A stretch of 64,000 nt of DNA, taken from the NCBI GenBank assembly GCA_019634165.1, contig JAHQVT010000006.1, positions 124,001 through 188,000 on the forward strand. Reading direction: 5' to 3'. The notes under the pieces are model-generated. The model saw only the letters and a program-made list of their open reading frames with translations, ran no database searches and was not told where the DNA came from. Position 1 is the stretch's first letter. Every line of letters starts with the position of its first letter. Position numbers and translations under genes: made by a program. Positions 16,341 through 25,445 of this stretch are shown here, piece after piece. This DNA comes from Rhodospirillales bacterium. Its GTDB lineage: Bacteria; Pseudomonadota; Alphaproteobacteria; Rhodospirillales; Thalassospiraceae.

Positions 16341-17297
16341 ATGAGCAGAAATCACGGCATCTCATATGACGGGCTGAAATATGCCCTGAACATCAAAGAA
16401 AGCTATCAGAGCGGAGAGCCGCTTACAGTGATGGGGGCTGCCAAGCAGCAGCGTCTGTTGATGCCTGAGCATCTGCTGAGCAATGATCTTGCCTTAATGC
16501 AGTATGATGATCCGCTGGCCTTGGCGGTGATTGCAACGCGCGACCCGGAAAGTCCGATGGCATTGGCCGCGGCGATCCGTATGGGGCCGCATGCGAAATG
16601 CAAGGAACTGATTACCGGTGTCTTTGAAGTTGTGTCGGATGCGACCAAGCATGAATTGGTTGCCGATTGCGCCAAACTTCTAAGCAAAAATGCATTCAGC
16701 CCGGAAGCCTTCCATCTTGTCCGTACCCGTGCATCCAATCATGTTGTTGAAATTCGCGAAGCATATCGTCGGGCAATGGCAGGGAACCTGCGGGCGTTGC
16801 TTGATGGTAAAATGGCGGCACGTGAATTTGTCGAAGAATTTATCGAGTTGGCATCGAACGGGAATTTGCGGATCGATATTTATCGCCGGTTGGTGATGAA
16901 ATTGATGCGTTCCGACGCCGTTCGACCAAGTGTGAAATTCATGTTGCTTGAGCGTCTTGACCGGTTCCCGCAGATGGTTAAATTGCAGATTGTTAACGAA
17001 GTTAACTCTGCACCCGAAACACCGGAATATCAGACCTTAAAGCAGGAATTACGCTGGATTTACGAGGCAAAGCAAAAACAGCAAAGCCCGCAAACATCTG
17101 TCAAAGACACGGTAGCGCAACCTACTGCGGCGGATCTTATGGCGCGTTCACAGATTGATTTTGGCGCGGCCGCAGGATTGCATCGTCGCAACAGCATTAT
17201 CAAGCCTGCCGAGCCGACCTTGAGCCGCAATGTTAATCCGCCGATCATGCGCAGTGGTGGGTTTAGTTCACGCGAACTTTCTTCCTGGCTGAACTAG
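16341..17297 (+). CDS. Hypothetical alpha-helical protein, operon partner of the DUF2336-like gene
   Basis: 318 aa, not recognised. It is predicted mostly helical, with paired-helix segments (LALAVIATRDPESPMALAAA, HELVADCAKLLSKNAFSPEA) that look like HEAT-type or DUF2336-type repeats; the C-terminal 60 residues are low-complexity and basic. No signal peptide or membrane helix. AAGGAG ten bases before the ATG and the 5-bp gap to the preceding stop argue for one operon. Perhaps a paralogous helical-repeat scaffold acting with its neighbour. Confidence 0.65.
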   Translation: MSRNHGISYDGLKYALNIKESYQSGEPLTVMGAAKQQRLLMPEHLLSNDLALMQYDDPLALAVIATRDPESPMALAAAIRMGPHAKCKELITGVFEVVSDATKHELVADCAKLLSKNAFSPEAFHLVRTRASNHVVEIREAYRRAMAGNLRALLDGKMAAREFVEEFIELASNGNLRIDIYRRLVMKLMRSDAVRPSVKFMLLERLDRFPQMVKLQIVNEVNSAPETPEYQTLKQELRWIYEAKQKQQSPQTSVKDTVAQPTAADLMARSQIDFGAAAGLHRRNSIIKPAEPTLSRNVNPPIMRSGGFSSRELSSWLN

Positions 17298-17360
17298 CGC
17301 CAGCGACGTGAAGCCGGTTCTGGCCCAATTCCATGTCTATCTGCATTTCAGTCTGAATAA

Positions 17361-17675
17361 TCAGCTTACCAAGTGTGAGGCAGATGCTTTCGCCTTTGGT
17401 TGGCTATGCAATCCAGCCTGTTTTTCCAGATAGACCGTACAGATCACGCGCACCAGCGATGAAAAATTGGGAATATCTCCGCGCTGGGCCACGACTTCGT
17501 CATAGATTTTACCAAGAAATTGCGGCGTGGTGAAGCCTTCGCCAGACGCGATTTCATCTAGAATTTGCCAAAAGCGCAATTCAAGACGCAGGCTGGTTAC
17601 CATGCCATGGATTCTAATGGACCGACTTACACATTGATAAAGTTCAGGTTCGGTCCCGGAATAGATTTGACACAT
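17361..17675 (-). CDS. Ribbon-helix-helix domain protein (PF13467 type)
   Basis: About 104 aa. The core SIRIHGMVTSLRLELRFWQI, followed by a helix IASGEGFTTPQFLGKIYDE and NFSSLVRVICTVYL, matches the alphaproteobacterial ribbon-helix-helix family that has sometimes been misnamed as a sulfotransferase. Likely a small DNA-binding dimer. The frame extends to 17732, but the ATG at 17675 has GGAAAGG upstream and begins a typical N-terminus. It has no obvious target in the window. Confidence 0.75.
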   Translation of the reverse strand: MCQIYSGTEPELYQCVSRSIRIHGMVTSLRLELRFWQILDEIASGEGFTTPQFLGKIYDEVVAQRGDIPNFSSLVRVICTVYLEKQAGLHSQPKAKASASHLVS

Positions 17676-17757
17676 TTGGACGGCCTTTCCTGTTAATGCT
17701 GCGGGGGGCAAACATCTGGCAGCTTTGTGCAACGGGCAGCGCCATGGTCAGGCAAAT

Positions 17758-17788
17758 GTCGCCCAAACGCAATCAACGATTGGGCGAC
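17758..17788 (-). terminator. Terminator-like hairpin after the DJ-1/PfpI gene
   Basis: Perfect 9-bp stem GTCGCCCAA / TTGGGCGAC with a 13-base loop, 6 bp past the stop of the minus-strand gene; only a weak T-run follows. Confidence 0.5.
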
Positions 17789-17794
17789 AAATGA

Positions 17795-18376
17795 TCACAA
17801 TTCGATTTTAGTGCCAAGGGCGACAAGGAAAGCCGCCATCCATTTCGGATGTGCTGGCCATGCCGGTGCGGTCACAAGGTTTGCATCCGTGCAGGCATCA
17901 TCAATGGCAATATCGGCATAGATACCGCCGCCAAGCTTTACCTCTGGTGCGCAAGCAGGATAGGCCGATACGCGTCGTCCTTTGATGACGTCGGCAGCGG
18001 CGAGCAATTGCGCGCCGTGGCAGACCGCGGCAATCGGTTTACCTGCATCGTTGAAATCACGGACCAGTCGAATAACGTCTTCGTTCAGGCGCAGATATTC
18101 CGGGGCGCGGCCACCCGGGATCAAAAGGGCGTCATAGTTTTCTGCGCGTGCTGAAGCGAAATCGGCATTCAGTGCAAAATTATGGCCGCGCTTTTCGCTG
18201 TAGGTTTGGTCGCCTTCGAAATCATGGATGGCGGTTGCTATCGTATCGCCGGACTTTTTATCCGGGCAAACGGCATCAACCTGATGACCGACGGCAAGCA
18301 AAGTCTGGAACGGAACCATTGTTTCGTAGTCTTCGGCATAGTCGCCGGCAATCATAAGAATTTTCTTGGCAGACAT
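17795..18376 (-). CDS. DJ-1/PfpI family protein
   Basis: 193 aa, glutamine-amidotransferase-like fold. The nucleophile elbow [10 protein letters not shown] has Cys119-His120, and the N-terminal acidic residue region is GDYAEDYE. Length and the [20 protein letters not shown] stretch fit the PfpI/YhbO-like group, whose members act as proteases, glyoxalases or deglycases under stress. Start ATG at 18376 follows GGGAGG. Single gene with its own terminator. The exact reaction cannot be called from sequence. Confidence 0.88.
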   Translation of the reverse strand: MSAKKILMIAGDYAEDYETMVPFQTLLAVGHQVDAVCPDKKSGDTIATAIHDFEGDQTYSEKRGHNFALNADFASARAENYDALLIPGGRAPEYLRLNEDVIRLVRDFNDAGKPIAAVCHGAQLLAAADVIKGRRVSAYPACAPEVKLGGGIYADIAIDDACTDANLVTAPAWPAHPKWMAAFLVALGTKIEL

Positions 18377-18514
18377 TTTAGATCCTCCCGCTTGTTATGA
18401 AGTGCCATTCAAGGGCAGGGAATGATACGCCGTGGCGATCACTTCGGGGTAATAGCGGGGTACTACGTGTGAAAAATCCGCCAAATTTGGCCGGAAGATG
18501 TTGTGGTTGAACAT

Positions 18515-18543
18515 AAAAAAAGAGGCCCAAACGGGCCTCTTTT
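18515..18543 (-). terminator. Intrinsic terminator of the mscS-like gene
   Basis: AGAGGCCC, loop of four, GGGCCTCT, followed on the minus strand by TTTTTTTAT. Also T-rich on the plus strand. Confidence 0.88.
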
Positions 18544-18586
18544 AAGATCAGATGATGTTTAGAAATCAGCTTTGAGCCGCGGGTGT

Positions 18587-19534
18587 TTATTTGGCCGCTG
18601 CTGTTTTGGTTGCCGATTTTGCCGTGCTTGCACGCGAACGTGTGGCTGGCTTCTTAGCCGGTGCCTTTGCCGCAGGTTTTGCAGCCGTTTTCGTCGTGCT
18701 GGCGGTTTCTGGCGACTCAACGATGTGAAGGTCACGCTGCGGGAACGGGATTGAGAAGCCAGCAGCTTCAAGTTCCGTTTTCGACTTGCGGGTCAAATCA
18801 AAGAAAGTAGGCCAGAAGTCAGCCGTTGCGACCCAGCCGCGTGCTGTAAGATCAACCGAGCTTTCACCCAATGTCGCAACGAAGCTCATGGGTTCCGGGT
18901 CTTTGAGAACGCGCGGGTCAGCGGCAACCAGTTTGGTCAGGAAGGCAAGTGCGGCATCGACGTCGTCGTCATAGGCGATACCAACTTTGATATCGAGACG
19001 GCGGGTCGGGTTGCGTGAATAGTTTTTGATCGAGCTGTTCCAAATCTGCGAGTTCGGAGCAGAGACAAATACACCGTCGGGCGTCTTAAGAAGGGTCGTG
19101 AACAGGGTGATTTCAACAACAGTCCCTGAAACAGCACCTGCTTCGATGAACTCGTCGATTTTAAGCGGGCGCAGGATCAAGATCATGACGCCAGCAGCAA
19201 TATTTGAAAGCGTTCCCTGCAATGCCAGGCCGATAGCGAGGCCGGCGGCACCGAGGACTGCGATGATGCTGGTTGTCTCGACGCCAAAGTTCGAAAGAAC
19301 GGCGACAAGGACGAATACCAAAATTGCATAGCGGACAATACTTGCTGCAAGCGGCTTGAGAGTCGCATCAACAAATTTTGCGTTTTTGAGGGAATGACGC
19401 ACCAAAGCGGCAGCGCGACCGGCAATCCACCAGCCCACGATGAGAATAAGAATTGCGCCCAGTATGTCCATACCGAACCCCAGCGCGAATTCCTTCAGCA
19501 TTTCTGTGATTGTTGAAACTTCTGTGTCGATCAT
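18587..19534 (-). CDS. mscS: MscS-type small-conductance mechanosensitive channel with Lys/Ala-rich tail
   Basis: 315 aa inner-membrane channel that releases solutes under osmotic downshock. Three membrane helices: about 18-40 (GFGMDILGAILILIVGWWIA), 60-85 and 88-115; the pore helix reads LGAAGLAIGLALQGTLSNIA. The cytoplasmic beta domain follows (VEITLFTTLLKTPDGVFVSA). The last 40 residues are almost only Lys, Ala, Thr, Pro and Ser (AAKPAAKAPAKKPATRSRAS), a histone-H1-like tail not found in E. coli MscS. Start at 19534 has GAGG upstream. Divergent from the OmpA-type lipoprotein gene. Confidence 0.93.
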   Translation of the reverse strand: MIDTEVSTITEMLKEFALGFGMDILGAILILIVGWWIAGRAAALVRHSLKNAKFVDATLKPLAASIVRYAILVFVLVAVLSNFGVETTSIIAVLGAAGLAIGLALQGTLSNIAAGVMILILRPLKIDEFIEAGAVSGTVVEITLFTTLLKTPDGVFVSAPNSQIWNSSIKNYSRNPTRRLDIKVGIAYDDDVDAALAFLTKLVAADPRVLKDPEPMSFVATLGESSVDLTARGWVATADFWPTFFDLTRKSKTELEAAGFSIPFPQRDLHIVESPETASTTKTAAKPAAKAPAKKPATRSRASTAKSATKTAAAK

Positions 19535-19700
19535 ATCAACCTCGTCCGCTCTATGTCGTTGTTGTAGTGATTGCTACTTATACTGCAGTATGAGATAATA
19601 AGCATCACAGGTTTAGACGTCCTTGAAAAGCATTTCAGGATAACTAATTCTTTGAGCGTTATGGAACAAAATACGTTTTTGGTCGTTTAGAGACATAATC

Positions 19701-19716
19701 TCACCATCTTTGGTGA
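19701..19716. promoter_or_regulatory. Small inverted repeat upstream of the OmpA-type lipoprotein gene
   Basis: TCACCA, four bases, TGGTGA, about 45 bp before the start codon in the divergent mscS / lipoprotein spacer. A candidate operator, but short enough to be chance. Confidence 0.25.
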
Positions 19717-19761
19717 TAAAGTATTGCTCGAATAACAACCTTAACGACAGGGGTTTAAGAC

Positions 19762-20661
19762 ATGCAGATTCGTCCGTCTATTCTTTGTGCTCTCGGTGGC
19801 GTAGCCCTCCTGAGCGCATGTAGCAGCGTGGATAATTCCGGCACTGCCATTTCCTATGGCGGTAACCCGCTTACCTATAGCAGCTCGGTATCGACCGCCA
19901 TTACAGGCCAAGAGCCAACCACCGCATTCGGTAAAGCCCTGAAGGCTGAGTACATCGCCTATGCACAGCGCGAAGCCGATGAGTGGTACGATTTTTTCGA
20001 TGCTGATTTCTTTGCGAAAAAAGCAGGAAAAGTAGCAAGCGATGAAAATATTCTTCCAGAAGATCCGGCCAACTGGCGCTTCTCGGCTGAAGAAATCGCG
20101 CAGAAACGCTCGGTTCGTGATGAACTGATGGCGTTGCTTGATGATGGCAAACGCGCAGAAAAACCAGAAACCGCTGCAATCGCGCAGGCACGTTTTGATT
20201 GCTGGATCGAGGAAAGCGAAGAAGGTTGGCAGACTGATCTGATCAGCCAGTGCTGGAAAGACTTCGAAGCAGCAATGGCTGAACTTCGTGCGGTAGAGCC
20301 AGAACCAATGGCTGCTCCGGTTGTTGCAAAAGAAGCCCGTTTGTTCACGATCTTCTTTGACTTCGACAGTGTTGCCATCACGCCGGTTTCCGAGCGTGTT
20401 CTTGATGCGGCTGCAGAACAGTGGGCATCAAGCATGGGGAATATCGCGATCGTCGGTCACGCCGATGCATCTGGTACGGCGGAATACAACTTGAAACTGT
20501 CTGAGCGTCGTGCACAGGCTGCTTTGGGTCAGCTTACCAATCGTGGCATCAAAGGTGACATGATCGACAGTGACGCTGTTGGTGAAGGCGACCTTCTGAT
20601 CCCGACTCCGGATGGGGTTCGTGAGCCGCGTAACCGTCGTGTGACGATTTCGGTCGATTAA
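19762..20661 (+). CDS. OmpA-family lipoprotein (peptidoglycan-associated)
   Basis: 299 aa. Type II signal with lipobox LLSAC (acylated Cys20), a helical middle (about 50-170) and a C-terminal OmpA-like peptidoglycan-binding domain (about 195-299): FFDFDSVAITP, IVGHADASGTAEYNLKLSER and EPRNRRVTI. Outer-membrane-anchored and expected to tether the envelope to peptidoglycan. A possible Pal-like protein, though the large N-terminal region makes it longer than Pal (about 170 aa) and no tol genes are nearby. AGGGG nine bases before the ATG. Followed by a strong terminator, so monocistronic. Confidence 0.9.
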   Translation: MQIRPSILCALGGVALLSACSSVDNSGTAISYGGNPLTYSSSVSTAITGQEPTTAFGKALKAEYIAYAQREADEWYDFFDADFFAKKAGKVASDENILPEDPANWRFSAEEIAQKRSVRDELMALLDDGKRAEKPETAAIAQARFDCWIEESEEGWQTDLISQCWKDFEAAMAELRAVEPEPMAAPVVAKEARLFTIFFDFDSVAITPVSERVLDAAAEQWASSMGNIAIVGHADASGTAEYNLKLSERRAQAALGQLTNRGIKGDMIDSDAVGEGDLLIPTPDGVREPRNRRVTISVD

Positions 20662-20686
20662 TCACCGTCATTTACCAAATCTTCGG

Positions 20687-20720
20687 CAACGAGGTGGCAT
20701 TATGCCACCTCGTTGTTTTT
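20687..20720 (+). terminator. Intrinsic terminator of the OmpA-type lipoprotein gene
   Basis: Perfect 13-bp stem CAACGAGGTGGCA / TGCCACCTCGTTG with loop TTA and a T-run. Confidence 0.92.
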
Positions 20721-20835
20721 ATATGTGCTTTTGTTTGTTTCGGGTACCTACGCAGTAAATTGCAGTTGAATTTCGTTTTAATGCGCATAATGTCTGTTTG
20801 GTATTCCAGTACGTATGAGTGAGAGGCGGGGACAT

Positions 20836-21492
20836 ATGATGAAGGCCATCAAGAAGGTCTTTTCACGACACTCGGGGGGCGTTGCACTTGCGCTGGTAGT
20901 GGCGATCGGTGTGGCGCTGGTATCAATGACACCTAAGGCACAAGCGGCGGACAAAACGCCAGTCGTGCCATTTGAAAAATACTATGCTGAACTGCGTGGC
21001 GACGGAAAATTCCTTCGCTTCAATGCTTTTTCCGGTGAAATTCCCGGAAAACGGATCAAGGCGCTTTTACGGTCCGGTCAGGTGATTGGAGACCGTGTTC
21101 TTCTTTCCGAAGATGTCGCTGTTTATTTCCCCGATGGTTATATCGTTCAGTCACAGACCCGTTTTGGAAAGTACATTCCCAAAATCGGTATGAAAGCGGC
21201 TGGTATTTCCACGCGCGACCATCTGGTTGAAAACCCACGTTATGCTTTGGTTGGTCGTTTTGATACGATTTTGGGCCGTGAATGTGCCAGAACCGAATAT
21301 GCCAATGGTTTTGCTGCCCTTCGGATCAAGCCCGATGGCGTTATGTCGCTGGTTCTTGAAACCTCAGGCATGTTTGACACGCTTGTTGACGAGCAAACCA
21401 CAACATACAGCGTTACCAGTGCTGTTCAGTCGGTGTTTATCGGCAATCAAGGTTTGATGCCCGAATTGATCGCAAAATGCGGCCGGGGTTAA
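20836..21492 (+). CDS. Secreted protein of unknown function
   Basis: 218 aa. The signal peptide has a basic start (MMKAIKKVFSRH), a hydrophobic stretch ALALVVAIGVALVSM and likely cleavage after AQA (AQAADKTP), so periplasmic. The mature part has no motif I recognise; it contains FEKYYAELRGDGKFLRFNAF and two Cys (in GRECARTEYA and IAKCGRG) that could form a disulphide. The frame starts at 20815, but the ATG at 20836 has GGCGGGGA upstream. Single gene ending at a shared terminator. Confidence 0.75.
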   Translation: MMKAIKKVFSRHSGGVALALVVAIGVALVSMTPKAQAADKTPVVPFEKYYAELRGDGKFLRFNAFSGEIPGKRIKALLRSGQVIGDRVLLSEDVAVYFPDGYIVQSQTRFGKYIPKIGMKAAGISTRDHLVENPRYALVGRFDTILGRECARTEYANGFAALRIKPDGVMSLVLETSGMFDTLVDEQTTTYSVTSAVQSVFIGNQGLMPELIAKCGRG

Positions 21493-21525
21493 GCCCGATC
21501 AGCTACGATCAGATATGAAATGCAA

Positions 21526-21556
21526 TAAGGCACCGAAATCTTCGGTGCCTTTTATT
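21526..21556. terminator. Bidirectional terminator between convergent genes
   Basis: AAGGCACCGAA, loop ATC, TTCGGTGCCTT, then TTATTTTG on the plus strand. It serves the secreted protein gene and possibly the CoA-binding gene. Confidence 0.85.
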
Positions 21557-21598
21557 TTGTCTGGAATTTTGGGGAATTCTGGCTGCACGGGGCGTGGG

Positions 21599-22030
21599 TT
21601 AGAAAATACGTGGGATATCAATCGCAGGGCAGCGATCCATGACCGCGATCAGCCCATGTTGCTGTGCCTTGGCCGCTGCATCGGGATTGATCACGCCAAG
21701 CTGCATCCAGACCGATTTGGCCCCAATTGCAATGGCATCATCGACCACACCGGCCGCATCATCGCTGTTGCGGAAAATATCGACCATATCGACCGGTTCG
21801 GCAATGTCAGAAAGTTGGGACATCACCGTTTGCCCATGGATTTTGGCGCCAGCCTGACCGGGATTGACCGGAATAACATGGTAGCCACGACCCAGCAGAA
21901 ACTTCATCACCCGATTTGATGGACGTTCGGGTTTTGGACTTGCGCCAACCAGTGCGATTGTTTTTGTGGTTTCAAGCAATTGTTTGAGTTGCGTGTCATC
22001 GGGATTTGCAAACTGTGTCATCTGTTCCAT
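21599..22030 (-). CDS. CoA-binding domain protein (YccU type)
   Basis: 143-aa Rossmann-type CoA-binding domain: TIALVGASPKPERPSNRVMK (nucleotide loop), GYHVIPVNPGQA, VDIFRNSDDAAGVVDDAIA and VWMQLGV near the C-terminus. Stand-alone CoA_binding_2 proteins of this length are widespread and of unknown role. The first ATG (22030) is taken; the second, three codons in, is equally possible since neither has a strong ribosome site. Confidence 0.88.
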   Translation of the reverse strand: MEQMTQFANPDDTQLKQLLETTKTIALVGASPKPERPSNRVMKFLLGRGYHVIPVNPGQAGAKIHGQTVMSQLSDIAEPVDMVDIFRNSDDAAGVVDDAIAIGAKSVWMQLGVINPDAAAKAQQHGLIAVMDRCPAIDIPRIF

Positions 22031-22248
22031 CCATGTTGGGGCGCATCATTGATCGATAGTTATATGATTGCCGGTCCAGTGCAACTACGATCCGATCCAA
22101 TTAGATGCAATGTCGTTCTTGTCTTGGGTTCTAGCTTGATGGGGGCGGGGCACTATATCGCGGAAAGTTGATGGCAAGTTTAACTGACGCGGGCTTCTAA
22201 ATGCGCTTTGTGTAAGATAACGACACAAATTTGATAGGCTGCCTTTGC

Positions 22249-23115
22249 ATGTATCCATGGCTTGATCCGTCCGGACGTTTTTCCATTTTCAAACTGACTG
22301 TCTTTGTCGCGCTGCTGATCCCCGGTGCCATCTTGCTATGGCCGGTCATTGTGCAGGGCGGGGCAACGATACCGGTCAAGGAAGCAATCCTTGAAAGTGG
22401 CGATTGGACCATTCGGGTTTTGCTGATCTCGCTTTTGATCACGCCGTTGCGCAGGATCACCCGATTTTCAAAATTGGTACAAGTCCGACGTCAAATCGGG
22501 GTCGGGGCATTTTGCTATGTGATTATTCATCTTGCGCTTTATGCGATCAGTCAAAACCTTGATATTGGCCGGATCGCAAGCGAGATCGTTTTGCGGATTT
22601 ATCTAACCATCGGGTTTGTTGCGCTTTTGGGGTTGGCGGTCTTGGCGGCAACTTCGACCAAATCGGCAATGCGCAAGCTTGGTGCGAAATGGTCTAGGCT
22701 TCACAAAGTTGTTTATCTGATCGCGGTGCTGGGCATCTTGCATTTCTTTATGCAGTCAAAGGTTGATGTCAGCGAAGCGACCCTGATGGGTGGCTTGTTT
22801 GTTGCCTTGATGCTCTATCGATTTGCCCATTGGCGCGGATGGTCCTTGCGGTCTGCACCGACATTGCTTGGGATCGCGATTGTTGCCGGTCTGATTACAG
22901 CAGGCATTGAATATGCATGGTATGGATTGGCAACAGGTATTCCAGCAAGCCGGGTTGCAGCAGCCAATCTTGAATGGATGTGGCCAATGCGCCCGGCGTG
23001 GAACGTTTTCTTAAGTGGGCTTGCGATGATTGGTATCAGTGTTTTTGCCAAAGGTGGATTGGCGTATGAGGGTGTCGAAAAACTGATTTTGCGTGCATTG
23101 GCAGCCGCGCGGTGA
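22249..23115 (+). CDS. msrQ: MsrQ-type haem-binding membrane subunit (YedZ)
   Basis: About 288 aa, polytopic, ferric-reductase-like transmembrane family. RRQIGVGAFCYVIIHLALYA and WSRLHKVVYLIAVLGILHFF carry the conserved His residues expected to hold haem. MsrQ passes electrons from the quinone pool to the periplasmic methionine sulfoxide reductase MsrP. An msrP gene is not adjacent, unlike most operons of this family. The C-terminal extension of about 60 residues adds one or two helices. The frame can begin at a TTG at 22231; the ATG at 22249 is preferred, though with no strong ribosome site. Confidence 0.85.
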   Translation: MYPWLDPSGRFSIFKLTVFVALLIPGAILLWPVIVQGGATIPVKEAILESGDWTIRVLLISLLITPLRRITRFSKLVQVRRQIGVGAFCYVIIHLALYAISQNLDIGRIASEIVLRIYLTIGFVALLGLAVLAATSTKSAMRKLGAKWSRLHKVVYLIAVLGILHFFMQSKVDVSEATLMGGLFVALMLYRFAHWRGWSLRSAPTLLGIAIVAGLITAGIEYAWYGLATGIPASRVAAANLEWMWPMRPAWNVFLSGLAMIGISVFAKGGLAYEGVEKLILRALAAAR

Positions 23116-23170
23116 TGGGCGTTTTTCGCCGAACGTCATAACGAAACGATGTTGCGCAGATTGTCCTTGG

Positions 23171-23211
23171 CCAAAAAGAAAGCCCGGCGCTGACGATGCA
23201 GGCCGGGCTTT
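23171..23211 (-). terminator. Intrinsic terminator of the chemoreceptor gene
   Basis: Minus strand AAAGCCCGGC, loop, GCCGGGCTTT, followed by CTTTTTGG. Confidence 0.88.
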
Positions 23212-23233
23212 GATATGAAGATCGCGATTGTTA

Positions 23234-25201
23234 TCAGGCGCGGATTTTTTCAAGGAAGTTATTGGTCTGGTCGCGTAGGTCCTGGGAATAGTTCGTCAGT
23301 AAGTCAGCAGATTTAAGGACGATTTTGGCCGTTTCGGATGACTTTCCTGCAGCCGCGCGGACCTCGCCAATGCTGTTGGTCACACCATTTGTCCCTTGGG
23401 ACGCCATGTCGACACTGCTGGAAATTTCCTGTGTTGCAGCACCTTGTTGTTCGACGGCCGCAGCAATTGCCGCCGCACTTTCATTAAGGTCTGCGACGAT
23501 GGTCGTGATTTCGTTAATTGCTTCTGATGAAAGTCGGGTTGCCCCTTGAATGCTTTCGATCTGATCTGAAATTTCCTGCGTTGCCTTGCTGGTTTGTGAG
23601 GCAAGGTTTTTGACTTCATTGGCGACGACGGCAAAACCTTTTCCGGCTTCGCCAGCGCGTGCTGCCTCGATCGTTGCGTTCAGTGCCAGAAGATTGGTCT
23701 GGGAGGCGATGTCGTTGATTAGGGCGATGACATCACCAATCTTTGTTGATGCCTCAACCAGACCATCGACGGTCTGACGGGTGCTGGATGCTTTGTTCGC
23801 GACGGTCGCTGCGACTTCGCTGGAATGGTTGGCCTGACGACTGATTTCGGAAATAGAATTGGATAATTCTTCTGAAGAAGCAGCAACGGCAGCAACGTTT
23901 TGTGAGGCGTTCTCAGCTTCATTCATGCCGATCTCGGCTTGACCGGTTGTTTGTTCGGCGGCATCAGACATGATGTGTGATGCGTCGCCCATCTCACGGG
24001 CTGCTTCTGTCAGTCCGTTAATGATGCTGCCGACGCTTTGTTCGAAGTCATTTGCGAGTTTCCGGCCAAGCGCTTTTTTCTCTTCCTCAGTTCGGATACG
24101 GAGTTCTTCCTGTTCTTTTTCAAGCGCCTTCATGCGCAGGGCATTGGTCTGAAAAATTGAAACGGCCGAGGCCATTTCACCGATTTCATCTTTGTGGTGT
24201 TTGGCGGGAACTTTTATTTCAAGTTCGCCTGCTGCCAACTTCTGCATGGCGTCGGTCATGGAGCGGACCGGATGCGAAATTGAACGGTTGACCATGAAGG
24301 AAATAAGAAGTGCGACCAAAAGGGTAATCGCACTTACCACCAGTGAAAGTGTTGTCGCATGTGCGATTGAATCGGCAAAGAAACTGCGGTCAACGCCAAC
24401 GACAACGATCCCAAGTGGCTTGCCACTGAAATCGTTAATTGGATGGGCCATCATTGTTAGTTCTGTCTTACCAGTCTTTGCCGAGCCAAGGAATGCCTCC
24501 CCATCGCGTGCGGGTGCAAGAGCGGGGGAGGTAGTATCTAAAAATCCTTCGGGGAAGGTTGATGCAAAGACCTCGAACTTGCCTTCTCGGTCAACCAACA
24601 GGGCGGCATCTGCACCGGAAAGGTTTTTAAAATGCTCAAAGAAGGCGGCCCCGAATGAAAGGCCAAATTCAACTGAGCCGACGTGATTACCTTCATGGAA
24701 TACCGGTGTTACGCCGCGCATTCCAAGTCCGGCAACACCAACTTCAAGGCCGCTGATGGATTTTTGCAGTGTGTTGGTTTCAACGACGGTCTTGCGGAAC
24801 GATGAAAGGTCATCGCCAAACTTCTCAAGCTTATGCACACGTAAAAAGGAGACTGCCGGTGATTTATGGAACTGAAACTGTCTGACGCCGTGGTTCTCTT
24901 TGAGCGCGGCAAAGCCCGGACCAAAAATGGTGGCAAGTGCTTCGCGGTCATCATTTCCCATTGCTTGCTGTGCGGCAGGGATGCTTGCAGCAAAATCTGC
25001 CATGGCCAGTGCCCGATCTGCTTCCATTCCCAATGCGCTTTCAAGCTGTTGGAAATTGGCACGAAGTTCGCGCTGTTCTGCCCCGAAAACAATGTCGTTT
25101 TCAATTTTCAGATTGATCAGGCTGATCACAAGTGCTGTTGCGACAGCAATGAAAACCATAGCAGAACCAAGTCGCGTCCCAATCTTCAGAGATGTAAGCA
25201 T
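23234..25201 (-). CDS. Methyl-accepting chemotaxis protein with periplasmic Cache-like sensor
   Basis: 655 aa. TM1 at about 12-30 ([19 protein letters not shown]); a periplasmic region of about 245 residues resembling a double-Cache domain, with VEFGLSF and [16 protein letters not shown]2 at about 278-300. A HAMP domain follows ([19 protein letters not shown]), then the signalling domain with its hairpin tip ([39 protein letters not shown]). There is no CheR-type pentapeptide at the C-terminus. Start ATG has GGGGA upstream. It stands alone, without che genes, so it plugs into a signalling array encoded elsewhere. Ligand unknown. Confidence 0.93.
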   Translation of the reverse strand: MLTSLKIGTRLGSAMVFIAVATALVISLINLKIENDIVFGAEQRELRANFQQLESALGMEADRALAMADFAASIPAAQQAMGNDDREALATIFGPGFAALKENHGVRQFQFHKSPAVSFLRVHKLEKFGDDLSSFRKTVVETNTLQKSISGLEVGVAGLGMRGVTPVFHEGNHVGSVEFGLSFGAAFFEHFKNLSGADAALLVDREGKFEVFASTFPEGFLDTTSPALAPARDGEAFLGSAKTGKTELTMMAHPINDFSGKPLGIVVVGVDRSFFADSIAHATTLSLVVSAITLLVALLISFMVNRSISHPVRSMTDAMQKLAAGELEIKVPAKHHKDEIGEMASAVSIFQTNALRMKALEKEQEELRIRTEEEKKALGRKLANDFEQSVGSIINGLTEAAREMGDASHIMSDAAEQTTGQAEIGMNEAENASQNVAAVAASSEELSNSISEISRQANHSSEVAATVANKASSTRQTVDGLVEASTKIGDVIALINDIASQTNLLALNATIEAARAGEAGKGFAVVANEVKNLASQTSKATQEISDQIESIQGATRLSSEAINEITTIVADLNESAAAIAAAVEQQGAATQEISSSVDMASQGTNGVTNSIGEVRAAAGKSSETAKIVLKSADLLTNYSQDLRDQTNNFLEKIRA

Positions 25202-25445
25202 CTTTACTGTTCCCCTTTTTCTTCTCTGATTTATATAGATATTCTACTATAGATTTTAAACAGGAGATGTTTGACCGGGGTGGAAAGACCGATGTTTCAC
25301 TGGTAGCTGTGCAATAAGTGGACTATGTCGCAGCAAAATCAGATGCATGAGTGGCACGGTCTATAAGAGTAGGGCAGAAATATAAGGTTTGGCTGGGGTG
25401 GTTTGGTTGGGCTTGGGTAGTTTGCCTGTAATTCAACTATGTGGT

